The notes below the pieces were generated by a model that had not been told where the DNA came from, did not search any database, and saw nothing but the letters and a program-made list of their open reading frames with translations. A DNA stretch of 64,000 nt from Cellulomonas sp. Root930 (lineage in GTDB: Bacteria > Actinomycetota > Actinomycetes > Actinomycetales > Cellulomonadaceae), in assembly GCA_001429255.1 (NCBI GenBank), contig LMJI01000001.1, forward strand, positions 583,882-647,881. Reading direction: 5' to 3'. The translations under genes were made by a program, and so were the position numbers. Numbering within the stretch: the first letter of the stretch is position 1; every line of letters begins with the position of its first letter. Of this stretch, positions 17,130-27,501 are shown one piece after another.

Positions 17130-18646
17130 GACTGCAACGGCTTCACCAGCGGGAACAGGATGGTCTCGCGAATACCCAGGCCGGTGAGCGCCATGAGCAA
17201 CCGGTCGATCCCGAGCCCGATACCCCCCGCCGGCGGCAAGGCGTACTCCACGGCCATGAGAAAGTCCTCATCCACGCGCATCGCCTCGTCGTCGCCCGCC
17301 GCCGCCAGCAACGCCTGCGCCTCGAACCGGTTGCGCTGGATCACCGGGTCGACGAGCTCGGAATAGCCGGTCGCCAGCTCGAACCCGCGCACATAGAGGT
17401 CCCACTTCTCGACGACACCGGTGATGCTGCGGTGATCACGCACCAGCGGGCTGGTCTCCACCGGGAAATCACGAACGAATGTGGGCGCAAAGAGGTGGTC
17501 GCCCACCCGGTGCTCCCACAGCTGTTCCACCAGCTTCCCGTGGCTGAGCCGCTTCGGGTCGGTCTCGATGCCGAGCTTGTCGGCGTACACCTGCAGCGCG
17601 TCCAGCCCGGTCTGCGGCGTGATCTGTTCGCCCAGCGACTCCGACAGCGACCCGTACATGGTCAGCTCGGCCCACTCGCCGCCGAGCTCGTACTCCTCGC
17701 CGTCCGGCAGGACGACCACCGTGGTGCCGAGCACGTCCTGCGCCGCGGTCTGCACGAGGTCGCGCGTCAGGGCGGCCATCGTGTCGTAGTCGCCGTAGGA
17801 CTCGTACGCCTCGAGCATGGCGAACTCCGGGGAGTGCGTGGAGTCGGCACCCTCGTTGCGGAAGTTCCGGTTGATCTCGAAGACCCGCTCGATGCCGCCC
17901 ACGAGCGCCCGCTTGAGGAACAGCTCGGGTGCGATCCGCATGTACAGGTCCATGTCGAACGCGTTCATGTGGGTGATGAACGGCCGGGCGGACGCGCCGC
18001 CGGGCTGCGTCTGCAGCATCGGCGTCTCGATCTCGATGAAGTCGCGGCGGTGGAAGTTGTCGCGCAGCGAGCGCATGAGCGCCGGGCGCTGGCGGGCGGT
18101 CACGCGCGCCGCCGGTCGCACGATGAGGTCGACGTACCGCTGCCGGACCCGCGCCTCCTCGGACAGCTCCACACCCTCGTAGAGGTTGGGCAGCGGGCGC
18201 AGCGACTTGGCCGCCATCTGCCACGCGTCGGCGAACACCGACAGCTCGCCGCGGCGGGACGCGATCACGCGACCGTGCACGAACAGGTGGTCGCCCAGGT
18301 CGACGTCGGTCTTGAACGCCGCGAGCCGCTCCTCCCCGACGGCCGCCAGGCTGAACATGGCCTGCAGCCGGTTGCCCTCGCCGTCCTGCAGCGTGGCGAA
18401 GCAGAGCTTCCCGCCGATCCGGATGAACACGACGCGACCGGCGACGCCGACCTCGTCGTCCGTCTCCTGGCCCGGCTCGAGGTCCGGGTGCTCCGCGCGG
18501 ACCTGCGCGATCGTGTGCGTGCGCGGCACGCCGACCGGGTACGCCTCGTCGCCGGCGGCGAGCAGCCGGTCCCGCTTCTCGCGCCGCACCCGGAGCTGCT
18601 CGGGGGCGTCGTCGGGTGCAGGGGTGCTCTGGGGCGTCTCGCTCAC
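17126..18646 (-). CDS. lysS: Lysyl-tRNA synthetase, class II
   Basis: Charges tRNA-Lys. The 506-residue product has an N-terminal OB-fold anticodon domain ([23 protein letters not shown]) and a class II catalytic core. Motif 1 lies near [16 protein letters not shown], motif 2 is [24 protein letters not shown], and motif 3 is [16 protein letters not shown] close to the C-terminus. The length is normal for bacterial LysS. It is 41 bp downstream of nadC and its stop overlaps the next ATG. Confidence 0.96.
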   Translation of the reverse strand: MSETPQSTPAPDDAPEQLRVRREKRDRLLAAGDEAYPVGVPRTHTIAQVRAEHPDLEPGQETDDEVGVAGRVVFIRIGGKLCFATLQDGEGNRLQAMFSLAAVGEERLAAFKTDVDLGDHLFVHGRVIASRRGELSVFADAWQMAAKSLRPLPNLYEGVELSEEARVRQRYVDLIVRPAARVTARQRPALMRSLRDNFHRRDFIEIETPMLQTQPGGASARPFITHMNAFDMDLYMRIAPELFLKRALVGGIERVFEINRNFRNEGADSTHSPEFAMLEAYESYGDYDTMAALTRDLVQTAAQDVLGTTVVVLPDGEEYELGGEWAELTMYGSLSESLGEQITPQTGLDALQVYADKLGIETDPKRLSHGKLVEQLWEHRVGDHLFAPTFVRDFPVETSPLVRDHRSITGVVEKWDLYVRGFELATGYSELVDPVIQRNRFEAQALLAAAGDDEAMRVDEDFLMAVEYALPPAGGIGLGIDRLLMALTGLGIRETILFPLVKPLQS

Positions 18647-18687
18647 CGGGCGATCTTACCGGCGCACGTCCGACCGCCCCGCGCGCA

Positions 18688-19581
18688 TCACGCCGTCCGG
18701 AGCGGCTCCAGGTCCAGCGCCAGGTCGAGGATCGGCGACGAGTGCGTGAGCCCGCCCACCGACAGGTAGTCGACCCCCGTCGCCGCCACCTCCCGCGCGC
18801 GGTCGAGCGTGAGGTTGCCGGTGGCCTCGAGCTCCACGCGGCCGGTCGCCAGCTCGCCCCCGCGCACCGCCGACACGACCTCCGCCAGCAGCTGCGTGGG
18901 CATGTTGTCGAGCAGCAGGAACCGCGCGCCCGCGTCGACCGCCTCCAGGGCCTGCGCGAGGGTGTCCGCCTCCACCTGGATGGTCACGTCGGGGAAGCAC
19001 TCCCGGACGGCCGCGACCGCCGCTGCGACGGAGCCGGCGGCGACCACGTGGTTGTCCTTGACCATCGCGACGTCGTACAGACCCATGCGCTTGTTGGTGC
19101 CGCCGCCGCAGCGCACCGCGTACTTCTCCAGCGCGCGCAGGCCGGGGGTCGTCTTGCGGGTGTCGAGCACCTGGGCTCCCGTGCCGTCGAGGGCGTCGGC
19201 CCAGCGACGGGTGTGGGTGGCGACGCCGGACGCGCGCGAGGCGAGGTTCAGCAGGGTGCGCTCGGCGACGAGGAGCACCTGCACGGGGCCGCGCAGGACG
19301 GCGAGCACGTCACCGCGTGCCACCCGGGTGCCGTCCGGCACGCGCTGGTCCACCGACGGCACCGCCAGGCCGAGCCGGGCGGCGACCTGACCGACGACCT
19401 CGGGCACCACCACCAGCCCGGCGACGACGCCGTCCTGCCGGGCCACGAGGTCCGCGGCGCCCACCAGGTCCGGCGGGATCGTCGACTGCGTGGTGACGTC
19501 CCGGCCGGGTTCCGGTCCGAGGTCCTCGTCGAGGGCGATCGCCACGGTCCGGGCGAGCCAGGCGGGGTCGAGTGCGGTCAT
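18688..19581 (-). CDS. nadC: Quinolinate phosphoribosyltransferase
   Basis: Makes nicotinate mononucleotide from quinolinate and PRPP in de novo NAD synthesis. The 297-residue product has the family features LNLASRASGVATHTRRW, VLDTRKTTPGLRALEKYAVRCGGG, NHRMGLYD-type segment (here NKRMGLYDVAMVKDNH), QVEADTLAQALEA, LLDNMP and the C-terminal LSVGGLTHS. It lies 4 bp after nadB on the same strand. nadA, the quinolinate synthase gene, is not in this window. Confidence 0.95.
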   Translation of the reverse strand: MTALDPAWLARTVAIALDEDLGPEPGRDVTTQSTIPPDLVGAADLVARQDGVVAGLVVVPEVVGQVAARLGLAVPSVDQRVPDGTRVARGDVLAVLRGPVQVLLVAERTLLNLASRASGVATHTRRWADALDGTGAQVLDTRKTTPGLRALEKYAVRCGGGTNKRMGLYDVAMVKDNHVVAAGSVAAAVAAVRECFPDVTIQVEADTLAQALEAVDAGARFLLLDNMPTQLLAEVVSAVRGGELATGRVELEATGNLTLDRAREVAATGVDYLSVGGLTHSSPILDLALDLEPLRTA

Positions 19582-19585
19582 GGCG

Positions 19586-21280
19586 TCAGCCGATCTGTGC
19601 GCGTCGGGAGACCAGGTCGCCGTCGGCGTCGAGCGACAGCTCCAGCCGGACCTGCCAGGCCTGCTCCGTGTCGGGGAAGTCGCTGCGCGCGTGGCCGCCG
19701 CGGCTCTCCTCGCGCTCGAGCGCGGCCGCGGTCAGCACGGTGGCCACCTGGTGCACGTTGGTCGTCTCCCACTCGGCCACCTGCGGCGCCGCCAGCCGCC
19801 GGCCCTCGTCGGTCCGGAGGTGCGCGTCCGTGGGCACCGCCGCGAGCTGGGCGACCGCGCGCCGCAGCCCGTCGCCCGAGCGGAGCGGGCCCGGCCCGTC
19901 CGACGCGATCCGCTGCACCCGCGCGCGGGACGCCGCGGCGACGAGCGCCTCGTCACCAGGGCGGGGAACCGGGGTGAGCGGCGGGAGCGCGCCCTGGTGA
20001 ACCTGGGCGGCGATGTGCCGGGCGGCGCGCGTGGCGAACACCAGGCCCTCGAGCAGCGAGTTCGACGCGAGCCGGTTGGCGCCGTGCACCCCGGTGCAGG
20101 CCACCTCGCCGACCGCGTACAGGCCGGGAAGGCTGGTCCGCCCCACCAGGTCCGTGACGACGCCGCCCGAGTGGTAGTGCTGGGCGGGGGCGACGGGGAC
20201 CAGGTCGGTGGTCATGTCGATGCCGTGCTCGAGCAGGCGCTCGTTGATCGTCGGGAACCGCGAACGCAGGAAGGCGTCGCCGAGGTGCCGGGCGTCGAGC
20301 CAGACGTGGTCGGACCCGGTCTCCGTCATCCGTCGCACGATCGCGTGCGCGACGACGTCCCGAGGGGCGAGCTCGGCCATCGGGTGCACGTCGGGCATGA
20401 ACCGCACGCCGTCGGTGTCCAGGAGCAGCGCGCCCTCGCCGCGCACGGCCTCGGAGACGAGCGTCAGCTGACCCTTCACGCCCGAGCCGAGCCAGAGCAC
20501 CGTGGGGTGGAACTGCACGAACTCGACGTCGCCCAGCACGGCACCCGCGCGCAGCGCCGCGGCGATCCCGTCGCCGGTCGCCTGCGCGGGGTTGGTCGAG
20601 GAGCGGTAGACCTGGCCGATGCCGCCGGTCGCCAGCACGACCGCGCGGCCCAGGGCGGCGCCGACGCCGTCGCGCTGCCCCTCCCCGATCACGTGCAGGG
20701 TGACGCCGCACGCGCGCCCGGGGGTGCCGTCCGGTCCCGGCGGACCCGTGAGCACGTCGAGCACGAGCGCGTGCTCGATGACCTCGATGCCCGGGTCCTC
20801 GCGCACCGCCTCGATCTGCGCGACCAGCGCGCGGGAGATCTCCGCCCCCGTGGCGTCGCCGCCCGCGTGCGCGATCCGGTCGGCGTGGTGCCCGCCCTCG
20901 CGCGTGAGCGAGATGCTGCCGTCCGAGGTGGTGTCGAACACCGCGCCGCGCGCGACGAGCTCGCGGACCCGCGCAGGGCCCTCGGTGACCAGCACCTCGA
21001 CCGCGCGCGGGTCGCACAGGCCCGCACCGGCGACGAGCGTGTCCTGCAGGTGCGCCGACGGCGAGTCCGAGGGGTCCAGAGCGGCGGCGATGCCGCCCTG
21101 CGCCCACACGGTGGACCCCGACGCGAGGATGTCCTTGGTGACCAGCAGGACGCGGGGCACGCGGGTGCGCAGCTCGAGCGCGGCGGTCAGGCCGGCGATG
21201 CCGGAGCCGACGACGACCGCGTCGGCCTCCACCGTCCAGCCGGGTTCGGGCGCGGCGAGGCGGGTGGCGAGGCGGGTCAC
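19586..21280 (-). CDS. nadB: L-aspartate oxidase
   Basis: A flavoenzyme that oxidises L-aspartate to iminoaspartate, the first step of de novo NAD synthesis. The 564-residue product has an FAD-binding GxGxxG ([15 protein letters not shown]) near residue 25, [11 protein letters not shown], and the flavoprotein motifs [24 protein letters not shown] and [26 protein letters not shown]-terminal helical domain follows. GTG 21280 overlaps the panD stop by four bases (GTGA), so translation is probably coupled. Confidence 0.95.
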   Translation of the reverse strand: MTRLATRLAAPEPGWTVEADAVVVGSGIAGLTAALELRTRVPRVLLVTKDILASGSTVWAQGGIAAALDPSDSPSAHLQDTLVAGAGLCDPRAVEVLVTEGPARVRELVARGAVFDTTSDGSISLTREGGHHADRIAHAGGDATGAEISRALVAQIEAVREDPGIEVIEHALVLDVLTGPPGPDGTPGRACGVTLHVIGEGQRDGVGAALGRAVVLATGGIGQVYRSSTNPAQATGDGIAAALRAGAVLGDVEFVQFHPTVLWLGSGVKGQLTLVSEAVRGEGALLLDTDGVRFMPDVHPMAELAPRDVVAHAIVRRMTETGSDHVWLDARHLGDAFLRSRFPTINERLLEHGIDMTTDLVPVAPAQHYHSGGVVTDLVGRTSLPGLYAVGEVACTGVHGANRLASNSLLEGLVFATRAARHIAAQVHQGALPPLTPVPRPGDEALVAAASRARVQRIASDGPGPLRSGDGLRRAVAQLAAVPTDAHLRTDEGRRLAAPQVAEWETTNVHQVATVLTAAALEREESRGGHARSDFPDTEQAWQVRLELSLDADGDLVSRRAQIG

Positions 21281-21729
21281 CGCCCGACCATCGCACGTCC
21301 CTGCGCGAACGGCACACCGCTCGGTGCCAGCCCGGACCAGCCGTCCGGCACCTGGCCGGGGTCGTCCCCGACCTCGACGACCCGGTTCTGGGCGTCCACG
21401 AGCACCACGTGCGGCTCGTAGGTGCGGGCCTCGGCGTCGGACAGCTGCCCGTAGGCGATGAGGATGACGACGTCGCCCGGGTGCACCAGGTGGGCGGCCG
21501 CGCCGTTGATGCAGACCTGCCCGGAGCCCGGCTCCCCCGCGATGGCGTAGGTGGTCAGCCGCGCGCCGCTGGTGACGTCCACGACGTCCACCTGCTGGCC
21601 GGGCAGCACGTCCGCCGCCGCGAGCAGGTCCGCGTCGACCGTGATCGACCCGACGTAGTGCAGGTCGGCCTGCGTGACGGTGGCGCGGTGGATCTTGCCG
21701 GTCATCATCGTGCGCACCAGGGAGGTCAC
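21277..21729 (-). CDS. panD: Aspartate 1-decarboxylase (pyruvoyl-dependent)
   Basis: Converts L-aspartate to beta-alanine for pantothenate. The 150-residue proenzyme contains [18 protein letters not shown] and the self-cleavage site in YVGSITVD, where Ser becomes the pyruvoyl group. It also has [31 protein letters not shown] and a conserved C-terminal region. GTG 21729 overlaps the panC stop; ATG 21708 is an alternative start giving the classical N-terminus. Sharing aspartate with nadB next door makes this an aspartate-use cluster. Confidence 0.94.
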   Translation of the reverse strand: MTSLVRTMMTGKIHRATVTQADLHYVGSITVDADLLAAADVLPGQQVDVVDVTSGARLTTYAIAGEPGSGQVCINGAAAHLVHPGDVVILIAYGQLSDAEARTYEPHVVLVDAQNRVVEVGDDPGQVPDGWSGLAPSGVPFAQGRAMVGR

Positions 21730-22631
21730 GCGCCCACCTGCACGACCGCGTTGTCGATGAGCCGCGTCGTCCCGACCGTCGCCGCGACGAGCAGCAGGGC
21801 CTCGCCGGCGAAGTCCGCGGGCACCTCGGCGAAGGTCACCGGATCGACGAGGGCGACGTAGTCGACGTCGGTCTGCTTCAGGGCCAGCCGGGCACCCGCG
21901 CGGATCTCGTCGGCGGTCCCCCGGGCGCGCAGTGCTCGGGACAGGCCGAGGGCGCGCCGGCGCTCGTCGTCGCTCAGGTACGCGTTGCGGCTGGACAGGG
22001 CAATGCCGTCCTCGTCGCGCACGATCGGCGCCCCGACCACCGTGACCGGCACGTCGAGGTCCCGGACCATCCGGCGCACCGCGGCCAGCTGCTGCGCGTC
22101 CTTGGCACCGAACAGCGCGACCTCCGGGCGGGTCAGGTGCAGGAGCTTGAGCACCACGGTGAGCACGCCGTCGAGGTGGCCGGGCCGGCTCACGCCCTCC
22201 AGCACGTCCCCGATCGACCCGGCGCTCACGCGCACGATCGGGTCGCCGTCCGGGTACACGACGTCGGGGCCGGGCGCGAAGACGATGTCGTCGGGGCCGA
22301 GCAGGCCGGGCCCCGACAGCAGCGCGAGGTCGCGGTGCAGGTCACGCGGGTACCGGGAGAGGTCCTCCGACGGCGAGAACTGCAGCGGGTTGACGAAGAT
22401 CGTCACGACGACGGCGTCCGCGAGCTCGCGTGCGCGGGACACCAGCGAGAGGTGGCCGGCGTGCAGGGCGCCCATGGTCATGACGACCGCCCGGCGGTAG
22501 GGCCGGGCGGTGTGCGCGGTGCCCGCGTGCCCCTCGGTGCGGGGCACGGCCTGCACGTCCTGCACGGCGAGCGCCGCCGCCAGCTCCTCGCGCGTGTGCA
22601 CGAGGGTGGGCGTCGTGGTCTGCGTGGTCAT
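21726..22631 (-). CDS. panC: Pantothenate synthetase
   Basis: Joins pantoate and beta-alanine using ATP. About 301 residues; nucleotidyl-transferase signatures are [16 protein letters not shown] (HxGH), [54 protein letters not shown] and the KMSKS-like [14 protein letters not shown] 22631 overlaps the stop of the upstream DUF2520 gene by four bases; further upstream the same frame encodes no PanC sequence. It carries a slightly longer N-terminus and insertion ([16 protein letters not shown]) than usual. Confidence 0.95.
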   Translation of the reverse strand: MTTQTTTPTLVHTREELAAALAVQDVQAVPRTEGHAGTAHTARPYRRAVVMTMGALHAGHLSLVSRARELADAVVVTIFVNPLQFSPSEDLSRYPRDLHRDLALLSGPGLLGPDDIVFAPGPDVVYPDGDPIVRVSAGSIGDVLEGVSRPGHLDGVLTVVLKLLHLTRPEVALFGAKDAQQLAAVRRMVRDLDVPVTVVGAPIVRDEDGIALSSRNAYLSDDERRRALGLSRALRARGTADEIRAGARLALKQTDVDYVALVDPVTFAEVPADFAGEALLLVAATVGTTRLIDNAVVQVGA

Positions 22632-23605
22632 ACGTCCTCCTGCGGGTCCGGCCCGTCGTCCACCTGCAACGTCCCGGCGTCCTCGTTGATGCCGTCCAGC
22701 AGCTCCTGTGCCGCGGCCGACGAGATCAGGCCGGCCGCCAGCGCGCGACCGGTCGCCGAGCGCGCCAGGGCACGGTATCCCGCGACGACGTCGACCGCTC
22801 CCGTGGAGGCGGCGAACGTGGTCAGGGCCACACCGTGCTCGCGGACCGTCCCCGCGTCCCCGCGCCGCACCGGACCGGTGAGCGCGGTGATGGCGCCGGG
22901 CCCGTCGGTCGACTCCGCGCGCAGGGCGCCGTCCAGCGCGGCCTGGAGCAGCGGTGTGAGCATGCGTCCCGGGTCCGCGACGCCTGCCGCCGCCAGCGCC
23001 TGGGCGGCCTGCGCGACGAGCACGACGAGGTGGTTCGCCCCGTGCGCGAGGGCCGCGTGGTAGAGCCCGCGGGCCTCCTCGGCGAGCACGACGGGCTCGC
23101 CGCCGATCTCCACGACGAGCGCCTGGCCGATCGGCAGGACCGGGCCCGGTGCGGTCACGGCGAACGAGCACCCGACCAGCCGAGACAGGTCGAGGGAGGT
23201 GCCCGTGAACGTCATCGCCGGGTGCAGCGCGAGCGGGATGACCCCCGCCGCGCGCGCCGGGGCGAGCACGTCGACGCCGAACCGCCCCGACGTGTGCACG
23301 ACGATCTGGCCCACCTGCCACGCACCCAGGTCCGCCAGCCCGCGCACCAGGTCCGGGAGCGCGTCGTCGGGGACCGTGAGGAGCACCAGCTCGGAGCGGC
23401 GGACGACCTCGGGGATGTCGAGCACCGGGATGCCCGGCAGGAGGGTCGATGCGCGCTCGCGGGACGCCTCCGAGATCGCGGAGACCGCCACCACCGGATG
23501 ACCGGCAGCACGCAGCGCGCTGCCCAGCACCGCGCCGACACGGCCGGTCCCGACGACCCCGACGCCGAGCCGGCCCGGGCGGTCCGCCGGGTCCGGTGGG
23601 GTCAC
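22628..23605 (-). CDS. Rossmann-like/DUF2520 protein, PanG-type ketopantoate reductase candidate
   Basis: About 325 residues: an N-terminal NAD(P)-binding fold with [23 protein letters not shown], the segment [40 protein letters not shown], and a C-terminal helical domain ([15 protein letters not shown]). This is the Rossmann/DUF2520 pair. A protein of this type, PanG, is reported as an alternative ketopantoate reductase in Francisella. Its position directly before panC and panD, overlapping panC by four bases, supports a pantothenate role here (inference). GTG 23605 is preceded by AGGAGC. Confidence 0.82.
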   Translation of the reverse strand: MTPPDPADRPGRLGVGVVGTGRVGAVLGSALRAAGHPVVAVSAISEASRERASTLLPGIPVLDIPEVVRRSELVLLTVPDDALPDLVRGLADLGAWQVGQIVVHTSGRFGVDVLAPARAAGVIPLALHPAMTFTGTSLDLSRLVGCSFAVTAPGPVLPIGQALVVEIGGEPVVLAEEARGLYHAALAHGANHLVVLVAQAAQALAAAGVADPGRMLTPLLQAALDGALRAESTDGPGAITALTGPVRRGDAGTVREHGVALTTFAASTGAVDVVAGYRALARSATGRALAAGLISSAAAQELLDGINEDAGTLQVDDGPDPQEDV

Positions 23606-25191
23606 GCGCCCGCTCCTGCCGGACCGGCCGTCGAGGGTGCATCGGTCTGCGCCTCGGTCGGGGGCGTCGTCGTCGGCTCCGGGTCCGGGTCCGCCGGTGT
23701 CGGCGCACCGACGGCGCGCATCCACTGCTCCGGCGTGGCGGACGCGCGAGCGGTCCGCGCGCGCTCGGCCTGCTCGTCGAGCAGGGCTGCCGCGACGCCC
23801 GCGTCGAGGTGCTGGACGCTCGGGGCCACCGGTCCCGGCGTGGAGTGCAGGACGAACGACGCGAGCCCGAGCCGCCGCTGGAGCGGACCCTGCGCGAGCC
23901 CGAGCGACTGCGTGCGCTCGTGCGGCACCACGTCGACGCTGCGCCAGATGCGGCCGGACCGCGTCACCAGCGCGCGGTCGGTGACGCGCACACCGTGCCG
24001 CCGCCAGCCGACCGGGTCCACCCAGCGCGCGCGGCGCGGCGCGGCCGTGAATCCGCCGTCGGTGTCCTTGCCCGTCATCGCGGCCTCGACGAGCGCCGTC
24101 GGGTCGTCGACCCCCAGGTCCGGCAGGACGAGCCAGAGCGCGGTCATCGCCTCGCCGCGCGTGGCCACCGGGTGCAGCACGGTGTCCCGCTGCTGCTGGT
24201 CGCTCTGGCCGTAGCCCGCCACGTTGATCTCGACGCGCCACCAGTCGGGTCCGCGCCACAGCGGCCCCTGCCGCAGGCGGATGGCCTGCACGCGACCGGG
24301 CGGCACCGTCTGCGCGCGTGCCTCGGTCAGCCCGTGCCGCAAGCGGATGCCGTCGGGCGAGATCGCGGCGCGGAAGTTGGCGCCCTGGTTGATGCGGCTC
24401 CACACGTACGTGACCGCACCGAACAGGGGCGCGACGAGCACGAACGCGGCGCTGATGTCCCGCGACGCGATGCTCAGCGCGATCGCGCCGGCGACGATCA
24501 GCAGCAGCGTCGGCACCGTGCCGGACCGCAGCGTGGCCTTGACCAGCCGGCCCATCGGCAGCTCGTAGACCTGGCGCTCGGGGGCCACGTCGAACGGCTG
24601 CGGCGCCGCCGCGCCCGCGGTCGGCTGCTCGGCGTCGGCCACCTGCACCGCTCCTGGGCGCTGCAGCCCCGCGGCGAGCGCGAGCAGCTCGGCACGCAGG
24701 GCCTCCGCCTCGGCCTCCCGCAGGAACGCGAGCGACACCGCGGACCCGCTGCCTCCGGCGACCTCGAGCTTCAGCTCGGCCAGCCCGACCAGCCGGGCGA
24801 GCAACGGCTGCACCACGTCGACCGCCTGCAGCCGGTCGAGCCGCGCCTGGCGCTGCTGGCGGAACAGGATGCCGGTGCGCAGGTGGACGGCCTCGTCGGT
24901 GACCGCGAACCGGGTCACGCGCCACGCGACCGCGGAGTAGCCGAAGCCGATCAGACCGATCAGCAGGATGCCGCCGAGCAGCAGCAGGAACGCCCTGCCG
25001 TGCAGGAGGTCGATCGCCTGCTCGATGTTCTCGCCCACCTGGAACCAGCCGATCGCCAGCACCGCGACCAGGACCTTCCAGCCCTTGAGCGCCGGGGTGA
25101 CGGGGTGCATCCGGCGCCAGCCGGCGACGTCCTCGACGCTCTCGACGTCCGGCGTGCCGGGTGCGTTGGGCGTGCCGGGTGCGCTGGTCAC
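23602..25191 (-). CDS. PH-domain (bPH2) membrane protein, YdbT-like
   Basis: About 529 residues with paired N-terminal membrane helices ([15 protein letters not shown] and [21 protein letters not shown]) and a second pair near 215-255. These are interleaved with bacterial PH (bPH2) domains: [50 protein letters not shown] is typical of YdbS/YdbT proteins. A third PH-like unit follows ([30 protein letters not shown]). The tail is Pro/Thr-rich and disordered. The role is not known precisely. It overlaps both neighbours by four bases and pairs with the smaller PH protein upstream, as usual for YdbS/YdbT. Confidence 0.85.
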   Translation of the reverse strand: MTSAPGTPNAPGTPDVESVEDVAGWRRMHPVTPALKGWKVLVAVLAIGWFQVGENIEQAIDLLHGRAFLLLLGGILLIGLIGFGYSAVAWRVTRFAVTDEAVHLRTGILFRQQRQARLDRLQAVDVVQPLLARLVGLAELKLEVAGGSGSAVSLAFLREAEAEALRAELLALAAGLQRPGAVQVADAEQPTAGAAAPQPFDVAPERQVYELPMGRLVKATLRSGTVPTLLLIVAGAIALSIASRDISAAFVLVAPLFGAVTYVWSRINQGANFRAAISPDGIRLRHGLTEARAQTVPPGRVQAIRLRQGPLWRGPDWWRVEINVAGYGQSDQQQRDTVLHPVATRGEAMTALWLVLPDLGVDDPTALVEAAMTGKDTDGGFTAAPRRARWVDPVGWRRHGVRVTDRALVTRSGRIWRSVDVVPHERTQSLGLAQGPLQRRLGLASFVLHSTPGPVAPSVQHLDAGVAAALLDEQAERARTARASATPEQWMRAVGAPTPADPDPEPTTTPPTEAQTDAPSTAGPAGAGA

Positions 25192-25709
25192 AGCCCCGCC
25201 AGCCGCGCCTCGCCGCGGGAGGCCATCCGGTCGCGCAGGCGCGCGGCCTCGTGCGGCGGCAGCCCCTCGATCGACGCGCTCGTGGCCGGGGACGCCGTGT
25301 GCAGCTGGACGGAGGCGATCCCGAACTTGCGCGCGAGCGGGCCCGCGTTGACGTCCACGTACTGCATGCGCCCGTACGGGACCACGACGAGCGAGCGGAA
25401 CATGATGCCGCGGCGCACCAGCAGGTCGTCCGCGCGCTCCGCGTAGGCCATCGCGTTCACCTGGCGCGGCACCAACCACACGATCCACAGCGCCAGCAGC
25501 GCGACCACCGCGGGGAACACCCACAACCAGGCCTCGCCGACGAGCACCGCCATGAGGACGAGCAGGGCGAGGATCGGGGTCAGCACGATCGCCGTGACGG
25601 TCAGCCGCGCGCCGATGAGCCGCCGCGACACCGGCGTCCACGTGACGTCGGCGGGGTCGAACGGCTCGCGGGTGCTGCGCGGGTCAGCCGGGACGGCGTC
25701 GGAGGTCAT
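25188..25709 (-). CDS. PH-domain (bPH2) membrane protein, YdbS-like
   Basis: A 173-residue partner of the YdbT-like protein. Two adjacent transmembrane helices (LTVTAIVLTPILALLVLMAVLV and WVFPAVVALLALWIVWLV) are followed by one bPH2 domain (DDLLVRRGIMFRSLVVVPYGRMQYVDVNAGPLARKFGIASVQLHT). It starts at ATG 25709, 20 bp after the DUF3180 gene, and its stop overlaps the start of the larger PH gene (GTGA). The pair probably forms one membrane complex. Confidence 0.85.
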   Translation of the reverse strand: MTSDAVPADPRSTREPFDPADVTWTPVSRRLIGARLTVTAIVLTPILALLVLMAVLVGEAWLWVFPAVVALLALWIVWLVPRQVNAMAYAERADDLLVRRGIMFRSLVVVPYGRMQYVDVNAGPLARKFGIASVQLHTASPATSASIEGLPPHEAARLRDRMASRGEARLAGL

Positions 25710-25729
25710 GGGGTCATCATTCCACCTGG

Positions 25730-26221
25730 TCAGGTGGCGGTCGGGTCCGGTGCGGGGCGCTCGCGCGCGGCCTCGGTCCCCTCCTCGGGCGGCGGCACCC
25801 GGCAGAACCACTCGACGACGAGGCCGACGACCGCGAGCACCACGGCACCGCCCGCCGCGATCCCGGCCGCGACGGCCCGGCCGCCGTTGCCGGGCACGCC
25901 CAGGTCGCTGACCAGCGTGAGGACCTGGCCGCCGTACCAGCCGGCGAGCAGCGCGCCCGTGTAGCAGGACGCCTTGGCGAGCACGGCCGTGCGGGCGGCC
26001 CGGATGGGGTCCAGCGTCGGCCGCTTGCCGCGCAGGAACTGCCGCACGGCCCAGCCCATGGAGAACACGACCGCGGCGATGAGCAGCTCGACGGCCACCA
26101 CCAGACCCGGCACGGACGGGAGCATGCCGCCGCGCCCGGCGACCGCGCGCGCCACGATCCACGTGACGGCGGCCCCGGCGACGGCGATGAGCAGGAGGGT
26201 CTGCCAGCGGGTGCGGTGCAT
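25730..26221 (-). CDS. DUF3180 membrane protein
   Basis: A 163-residue actinobacterial membrane protein with four helices: WQTLLLIAVAGAAVTWIVARAV, VPGLVVAVELLIAAVVFSMGWAV, ASCYTGALLAGWYGGQVLTLV and AAGGAVVLAVVGLVVEWF. Pairs RGKRPTLDPIRAARTAVLAKA between helices are typical of DUF3180. Its ATG shares one base with the folB-folK stop (TGATG). This gene family usually follows folK in actinobacteria; the function is unknown. Confidence 0.85.
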   Translation of the reverse strand: MHRTRWQTLLLIAVAGAAVTWIVARAVAGRGGMLPSVPGLVVAVELLIAAVVFSMGWAVRQFLRGKRPTLDPIRAARTAVLAKASCYTGALLAGWYGGQVLTLVSDLGVPGNGGRAVAAGIAAGGAVVLAVVGLVVEWFCRVPPPEEGTEAARERPAPDPTAT

Positions 26222-27501
26222 CACGCGTCCAGGACCTCCGGGCCCGGTCGGGGGCCGGACGGGACGGCGGCGGTGTCGTTGCCCACCGCGGGGATCGGGG
26301 CGGTCAGCCAGTCCAGCGCCAGCCAGCGCACGCCGTCGCGGTCCGGTGCGGTCGCGGCCAGCGCGCCGACCGGTCCGCCGCCCAGACCCGGCAGCACCGC
26401 GTGCGGGGCCACCTGCGCCCACGGCTGCAGCACGAACGCACGCTCGTGCGCGCGCGGGTGCGGGAGCTCGAGGTCGTCGGTCACGGCGAGCACCGAGCCG
26501 TACACCACGATGTCGATGTCCAGGGTGCGCGGCCCCCAGCGCTCGTGCCGCTCGCGTCCGTGCGCGTGCTCGATCGCCTGGGTCGCCCGCAACAGCTCGC
26601 GCGGCGCGAGGGTGGTCGTGGCCAGCACGACGGCGTTGAGGTAGTCGGCCTGCTCGGGTCCGCCCACGGCCGAGGTGCGCGCGAGGGCCGAGACCTCGAC
26701 GACCTCCACGCCTGGGGTGCCGGCCAGGTCGCTCACGGCCTCGCGCAGGGTCTCCTGCGCCGGACCGAGGTTCGCGCCGAGCGCCAGCACGATCTCCACC
26801 GGCCCGTCGGGCGCCTGGTCCAGAGCGTCCGTGACGAGCTCGCCGTCCACGACGGCGTCGGGGATCGTCTCCAGCTCCGTCGACCTCGTGTCGGGCCCGC
26901 CCACCGAGAGCTCCCCGGGAGCAGGGGCGACGACGGCGTCGGCCCACGCGCCGGCGGGGAGCGCCGCCGCGACCGCGGGGGCACCGGGCGCCGGGGTGAC
27001 CGGGAAGGCGGCGGTGGACGTGGGGACGGGCCGGGAGACCGGCTCCGCCGCCGTCGGGCGCGGGACGTAGGGCTCGGCGGCCGGGAGCTTGGTGCGGTCG
27101 CGGTGGATGGCGACGACCACGTCCCCGAACGGCACCTGGATGGGCGCGTGGGGCTTGTGCACGGCGACGTCGACGGCGTGCACCACCCCGGAGGCGAGGA
27201 CGGTCGCGGCGATCCGCTCGGCCACGGTCTCGATGAGGTCGACCGGCTCCCCGGACAGCACGGCCGCCACCTGCTCGGCCAGCGCGCCGTAGTCGAGCGT
27301 GTGCGCGAGGTCGTCGCGCGCCGCGGCACGCCGGGTGTCGAGGTGCACGACGACGTCCGCGACGAACGTCTGCCCCTCGCGCCGCTCGTGCTCGAACACG
27401 CCGTGGTACCCGAGGGCGGTGATGCCCGTGAGCCTGATCTGGTCGAGCCGACGCCCGCTGGCGTCCAGCGCGTCCGGTCGGCTCTCGTCGTTCGTGGTCA
27501 C
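26221..27501 (-). CDS. folBK: Bifunctional dihydroneopterin aldolase / HPPK (FolB-FolK fusion)
   Basis: A 426-residue fusion for two consecutive folate steps. Residues about 20-137 are FolB (RLTGITALGYHGVFEHERREGQTFVADVVV; ETVAERIA; VHKPHAPI). Residues 138-232 are a Pro/Ala-rich linker. Residues 233-390 are FolK (VEIVLALGANLGPAQETLREAV; ALARTSAVGGPEQADYLNAVV; RHERWGPRTLDIDIVVYG; ELPHPRAHERAFVLQPWAQVAP). GTG 27501 overlaps the folP stop (GTGA). The fusion channels dihydroneopterin to the pyrophosphokinase that feeds FolP. The linker is unusually long, about 95 residues. Confidence 0.93.
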   Translation of the reverse strand: MTTNDESRPDALDASGRRLDQIRLTGITALGYHGVFEHERREGQTFVADVVVHLDTRRAAARDDLAHTLDYGALAEQVAAVLSGEPVDLIETVAERIAATVLASGVVHAVDVAVHKPHAPIQVPFGDVVVAIHRDRTKLPAAEPYVPRPTAAEPVSRPVPTSTAAFPVTPAPGAPAVAAALPAGAWADAVVAPAPGELSVGGPDTRSTELETIPDAVVDGELVTDALDQAPDGPVEIVLALGANLGPAQETLREAVSDLAGTPGVEVVEVSALARTSAVGGPEQADYLNAVVLATTTLAPRELLRATQAIEHAHGRERHERWGPRTLDIDIVVYGSVLAVTDDLELPHPRAHERAFVLQPWAQVAPHAVLPGLGGGPVGALAATAPDRDGVRWLALDWLTAPIPAVGNDTAAVPSGPRPGPEVLDA

